Assembly: GCA_020073145.1 (NCBI GenBank)
Contig: JAIQFS010000003.1
Span: forward strand, 146,678-210,677
Source of the DNA: Terriglobia bacterium
GTDB lineage: Bacteria; Acidobacteriota; Terriglobia; Bryobacterales; Bryobacteraceae
Reading direction: 5' to 3'
Length of the DNA: 64,000 nt
The notes beneath the pieces were generated by a model that saw nothing but the letters and a program-made list of their open reading frames with translations, made no database searches and was not told the DNA's origin. The stretch's first letter is position 1. Every line of letters starts with the position of its first letter. Shown here piece after piece: positions 62,461-64,000 of this stretch. The position numbers and the translations under genes were made by a program.

Positions 62461-63510
62461 ATGAACAGAATCGCAGTCGCCGCAACCTTGTGGCTGTTGC
62501 CGGCTCCGCTGTACGCTCAATGGCTCAACTTGCCCACGCCTGGGATTCCCCGCACTGCCGACGGGAAGCCGAACCTGACGGCTCCCGCGCCCCGGACCCC
62601 GGATGGCAGGCCTGACCTGTCCGGGTTGTGGCAGCCGGAATTTAACCCCTACAATCTCGATGTCATTCAAGACCCGAAAGACGAAGCGATCTTCCGGCCG
62701 GCGGCGGAGGCCCTCTTCCAACAACACCTCGCGGATTTCCATCGCACCGATCCCATCACCCAATGCCTCCCGGGCGGTCCCTTGGAGATTCTCGCTACCG
62801 GGGGTATCAATCTATACCGGATGATTCAGTCCCGCGCTGTGATTGGACTGCTGTACGAGCACGGCGCCATGTATCGGCAGATTTTCATGGATGGGCGCGA
62901 CCTGCCCAAAGGCCCGAACCCGACCTGGATGGGGTACTCGGTGGGCCACTGGGAGGGGGATACGCTCGTGGTCGAGAGCGCGGGTTTCAATGACCGGACC
63001 TGGCTCGACCGGGTGGGCCATCCGCATTCGGAAGACCTCCGCGTCACCGAGAGATTCCAGCGCGTCGATTTCGGTCATATGTGGTTTCAGATCACCTATG
63101 ACGATCCCAAGACGCTGATCAGGCCGCTGACCATCTCGCTGGCGGTGAACTACGCGCCGGATAACGACATGCTGGAGACCGTCTGCGAGAATGATCGGGA
63201 CGCGGAGCATTTGGTAGGCCAGGTCAACGCAGACGTAAAGATCGGCCCCGCCGTTCTGGCAAAGTACGCCGGAAGGTATGAACTTCGCGGAGCCGCACCG
63301 GGCATCGCGGGTTTCTTCGGCAGGACCCAAACGTTACGCGTGATCGAGGGTCAGCTGTTCATGAATGCGATCCCTCTGATTCCGCGATCGGAGACGAGCT
63401 TTGACTCGGTGGCTGCGCCCGTGGAGTTCTTCCTGGATTCCCACGGCACGGTGACGCATTTCCTGCTTAGGGCAAACGACGGCGAAGGTCGGTACGACCG
63501 CAAACCCTGA
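62461..63510 (+). CDS. Secreted protein of an expanded acidobacterial family (paralogue 3)
   Basis: 349 residues, intact; signal peptide MNRIAVAATLWLLPAPLYAQ. Mature start WLNLPTPGIPRTADGKPNLTAPAPRTPDGRPDLSGLWQPEFNP, then a middle part with CLPGGPLEILATGG, QIFMDGRDLPKGPNPTWMGYSVGHWEGDTLVVESAGFNDRTWLDRVGHPHSEDLRVTERFQRVDFGHM, and a C-terminal lipocalin-like extension (LAKYAGRYELRGAAPG... LRVIEGQLFMNAIPLIPRSET) that paralogue 1 lacks. Function unknown. It lies 39 bp after the broken paralogue 2, showing a tandem duplication. Confidence 0.85.
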   Translation: MNRIAVAATLWLLPAPLYAQWLNLPTPGIPRTADGKPNLTAPAPRTPDGRPDLSGLWQPEFNPYNLDVIQDPKDEAIFRPAAEALFQQHLADFHRTDPITQCLPGGPLEILATGGINLYRMIQSRAVIGLLYEHGAMYRQIFMDGRDLPKGPNPTWMGYSVGHWEGDTLVVESAGFNDRTWLDRVGHPHSEDLRVTERFQRVDFGHMWFQITYDDPKTLIRPLTISLAVNYAPDNDMLETVCENDRDAEHLVGQVNADVKIGPAVLAKYAGRYELRGAAPGIAGFFGRTQTLRVIEGQLFMNAIPLIPRSETSFDSVAAPVEFFLDSHGTVTHFLLRANDGEGRYDRKP

Positions 63511-64000
63511 GACGCATCGCAATTGTCTTCGCATCGCAGCGGAGGGAACTCTTGAGAATCGGCAATGCGGCCGCGTCCGGCATCGTTCGAATGTGTACCG
63601 CTGACCGCCTCCGAATTCCCAGTCACAAACGATCGCACCCTTTTTTTCAGTGGCTTAGCCGCGTCAATCCGGGATGCCTCATCCCACGTCTGCTACCGTG
63701 AAATCAGAAAGAGGCTCGCGCTTACCACGCGGGCCTCTCCGGTTTTTCTTCCTGGCCAGGAAGCGTTGCATTGTAGTGGAACTGAACTTCCCGTAGGGCC
63801 GTGAACGCCCGTACGGCTGAGCGCTTCCGCAGACGCGGTCGGCGGGAAGAATTTGGAAGGTCTTCCATAACACCCGGTGGAGTGCGGATAGCTATTGTCG
63901 TCGTCCCATCGGATATCAGAGAGTCCAGCATCGAATCGGCGGAGTAAACGTAGCGCCACAAAGCGATTCCAATGCTCCCTGAAGATGCGATTTAATCCAT
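63511..64000. other. Terminal intergenic stretch, no gene supported
   Basis: 490 bp after the last gene. Only short Arg/Ser-rich frames on both strands, none with a credible start or family resemblance. The terminator-like hairpin at 63711-63747 lies about 200 bp after the stop of the preceding gene. The window may end before the next gene begins. Confidence 0.45.
63711..63747 (+). terminator. Terminator-like hairpin
   Basis: GAGGCTCGCG (63711-63720) pairs with CGCGGGCCTC (63728-63737), a 10-bp stem with one G-T pair and a 7-nt loop CTTACCA; TTTTT follows at 63743-63747 after a 5-nt gap. The gap between stem and T-run is slightly long for a canonical intrinsic terminator. Confidence 0.5.

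Overview
The window is one contiguous, high-GC, densely coded bacterial segment. Several traits point to Acidobacteriota, most likely a Solibacter/Bryobacterales-type organism: an 'ADOP' duplicated-orphan ABC permease next to a PadR regulator, a complete Alternative Complex III operon joined to a caa3-type oxidase, a PQQ-type quinoprotein, a Ser/Thr kinase with kinesin-light-chain-like TPRs, and an expanded family of secreted proteins with repeated proline/aspartate-rich N-terminal motifs. The assignment is inferred from gene content; no rRNA or tRNA was seen. Nothing looks like a prophage, insertion sequence or CRISPR array.

Layout. 1-12.4 kb is mostly housekeeping: a tannase-like esterase (cut by the window edge), a YccA/Bax-inhibitor protein, rpsO-pnp (ending in a clear terminator), rsgA, a dienelactone hydrolase, a DUF192 protein, an M28 peptidase, and a tightly overlapping scpA-scpB-rluB-CoA-binding operon. 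12.6-21.3 kb is a tripartite efflux locus with three HlyD-type adaptors (one with a glycine-rich insertion), a MacB-like permease without an ATPase domain, and a TolC-type outer membrane protein, followed by a CPBP protease. 21.5-24.2 kb encodes a membrane Ser/Thr kinase whose 126-bp TPR repeats are interrupted by a 2-nt frameshift. 24.6-38.8 kb is metabolic: HD protein, lactonase-like MBL enzyme, quinoprotein, adenosine deaminase, glycogen branching enzyme, carotenoid-type FAD oxidoreductase, GDPD, ADOP permease with PadR, and glycerol kinase.

39.3-46.2 kb is the most rearranged part. An intact gapA is followed directly by a 5'-truncated IPT/Ig/propeller protein. Fragments of a similar propeller and a decayed second GAPDH 3' end lie about 3.8 kb further on, in the same orientation. 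Next come a TipA-like MerR regulator with a textbook operator, and a broken MFS transporter coupled to a TauD/TfdA dioxygenase.

48.1-60.4 kb is one minus-strand respiratory operon in the order actA-actB-actC-actD-actE-actF, a 148-residue membrane protein, sco, ctaC, ctaD, ctaE, ctaF. It should form a quinol to cytochrome c to O2 chain without a bc1 complex. The window closes with a PilZ-like protein carrying a perfect inverted repeat at its start, and two members of the secreted paralogue family, one of them a pseudogene; a third member lies beside the oxidase operon.

Recurring themes are gene decay by small frameshifts and internal deletions (four loci) and a dispersed hairpin element found at three intergenic sites. 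No single gene cluster here is convincingly a new defence or mobile system. The gapA/propeller mosaic, the ATPase-less efflux operon and the uncharacterised respiratory-operon protein are the best leads.
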